From the NCBI GenBank assembly GCA_002304935.1, contig DBPS01000009.1, positions 18,283 through 82,282 on the forward strand: a stretch of 64,000 nt of DNA, given 5' to 3'. This DNA is from Candidatus Humimicrobium oleiphilum. Lineage in GTDB: Bacteria; Actinomycetota; Humimicrobiia; Humimicrobiales; Humimicrobiaceae. Within the stretch, counting starts at the first letter, position 1, and each line of letters opens with the position of its first letter. Position numbers and translations under genes: made by a program. Positions 63,071 through 64,000 of the stretch are shown piece by piece. The notes below the pieces were generated by a model. It worked only from the letters and a program-made list of their open reading frames with translations, had not been told where the DNA came from and ran no database searches.

Positions 63071-64000
63071 ATGGCTGAATTTGAATTGCTGGATAAAATT
63101 GAAGTTTATGAAAAGAATTATTCTGAAATAATGCAGAAAATGGCTGAAGCCGGGAAATGCAATGATATTGAGACGATAAAGGAATGCGGAAAAAAAATAG
63201 CCGACCTTGAGGAAATAATAGATCTTGCCAAAAAATACAGGACACAGTTAAATGCAATCGAGGATGCAAGAGAGCTTATTAAAAATGAAAAAGATGAGGA
63301 AATGAAAGAATTTCTCAAAGAAGAACTTGCAGCCAGTATTGAGGAAAAAGAAAAGATAGAAAAGCAGATAAAAAGATTTTTAACCCCGAAAGATCCCAAT
63401 GATAATAAAAATATTATTATTGAAATAAGAGGTGGCGCAGGAGGAGACGAGGCAGCACTTTTTGCAGGAGACCTTTACAGAATGTATACAAGATATGCTG
63501 AAAGCATGAAATGGCAGCATAAAGTACTTAGCTCAAACCCTCAGGGCATAGGCGGTTTTAAAGAAATAATATTTGAGATAAATGGTAAAGGCGCATTCGG
63601 TGATATGAAATATGAATCTGGCGTTCACAGAGTTCAGAGAATACCGATAACTGAGTCAAGTGGAAGAATTCACACATCTACCGTAACAGTAGCAGTCCTG
63701 CCTGAAGCAGAAGATGTTGATATACAGATAGATCCAAACCAGATAAGAGTCGACGTTTTCAGGTCAAGCGGACCGGGAGGGCAGTCTGTAAATACAACTG
63801 ATTCCGCAGTCAGGATCACACATATACCTACCGGAATTGTAATATCCTGCCAGGATGAAAAGTCCCAGCTGCAAAACAAGGAAAGAGCTATGAAAATACT
63901 CAGGGCAAGATTGCTTGAAATAGAGCAGCAGAAGCAATTTGACCAGGAAACCCAGATGAGGCGCTCACAGATAGGGACAGGAGACAGGAGCGAGAGAATC
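63071..64000 (+). CDS. prfA: Peptide chain release factor 1, 3' end outside the window
   Basis: Releases polypeptides at UAA and UAG stops. 310 codons are visible and the frame runs out of the window, about 45 codons short of normal length. The tripeptide stop-codon recognition region reads [13 protein letters not shown] near residue 190 (P-I-T, matching the P-x-T of RF1), and the catalytic GGQ is in [20 protein letters not shown] near 237. ATG at 63071 follows the DUF1385 stop by two bases. Confidence 0.96.
   Translation, partial: MAEFELLDKIEVYEKNYSEIMQKMAEAGKCNDIETIKECGKKIADLEEIIDLAKKYRTQLNAIEDARELIKNEKDEEMKEFLKEELAASIEEKEKIEKQIKRFLTPKDPNDNKNIIIEIRGGAGGDEAALFAGDLYRMYTRYAESMKWQHKVLSSNPQGIGGFKEIIFEINGKGAFGDMKYESGVHRVQRIPITESSGRIHTSTVTVAVLPEAEDVDIQIDPNQIRVDVFRSSGPGGQSVNTTDSAVRITHIPTGIVISCQDEKSQLQNKERAMKILRARLLEIEQQKQFDQETQMRRSQIGTGDRSERI

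Noticed and set aside
1..64000. CRISPR array, prophage or toxin-antitoxin pair
   Set aside because: No regularly spaced repeats, phage structural genes or typical toxin-antitoxin pairs were seen anywhere in the window.

Overview
This is a strongly AT-rich bacterial chromosome segment, densely packed with mostly housekeeping genes. Gene order points to an actinobacterial-type lineage: glmM-glmS-acpS-nnrD-alr at the left, tRNA-Thr-argS-lysA-hom-thrC-thrB in the middle, and rho-rpmE-thyX-DUF1385-prfA at the right. The low GC, many TTG starts, oxygen-sensitive enzymes (indolepyruvate:ferredoxin oxidoreductase, hybrid cluster protein, Fe-S fumarase, radical SAM protein) and an archaeal-looking topoisomerase I suggest an uncultured, deep-branching, low-GC anaerobic actinobacterial clade. 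This placement is inference; no rRNA gene is present to test it.

Layout. 1-7.5 kb: cell-wall amino sugar supply (glmM, glmS), acpS, nnrD, a CBS-domain protein, alr and a flavoprotein. 7.5-10.8 kb: small envelope proteins, a queuosine-precursor transporter, a very small membrane protein missed by length cut-offs, and a degenerate DUF1287 protein. 10.8-15.2 kb: an aryl-pyruvate oxidation operon (iorA, iorB, ACT protein, paaK) behind a good sigma-70-type promoter. 15.3-20 kb: a HepS-like protein, a B12-binding radical SAM enzyme, a polyprenyl diphosphate synthase and an AEC transporter. 20-27 kb: lytic transglycosylase, patatin-like phospholipase and nadABC. 27.4-31.7 kb: topoisomerase I, then the two fumarase subunits on opposite strands with overlapping 3' ends, and an LppM-like lipoprotein. 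31.9-34.7 kb: tmk, holB, PSP1 protein and tRNA-Thr(CGT). 34.8-42.4 kb: argS, lysA, hom, thrC, thrB and a sugar-kinase-like ATPase. 42.4-46.7 kb: an old-yellow-enzyme reductase whose stop codon lies inside a 367-bp element with inverted ends, then a tryptophan T-box leader and trpB2. 46.7-49.3 kb: YhfC-like membrane protease and hcp. 49.4-55.9 kb: an arsenic island with a divergent promoter: arsM and a Cys-rich protein to the left; two arsR genes, an HD protein, an ArsP-type permease, thioredoxin, ccdA, small thioredoxin and acr3 to the right. 56-59 kb: membrane-anchored GH1 enzyme and a membrane pair with a tandem sulfite-oxidase-fold protein lacking the molybdenum-binding cysteine. 59.4-64 kb: rho, rpmE, thyX, DUF1385 and a partial prfA.

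The main points of interest are: the fumarase subunits encoded tail-to-tail with a 43-bp overlap; the arsenic island, with a symmetric divergent promoter, an HD protein between two arsR genes and an unassigned Cys-rich protein; a radical SAM gene between two apparent prenyl synthase subunit genes; the Cys-less tandem sulfite-oxidase-fold protein; the short element ending the oxidoreductase gene just before the tryptophan T-box; and a 32-residue membrane peptide with an ideal ribosome binding site.
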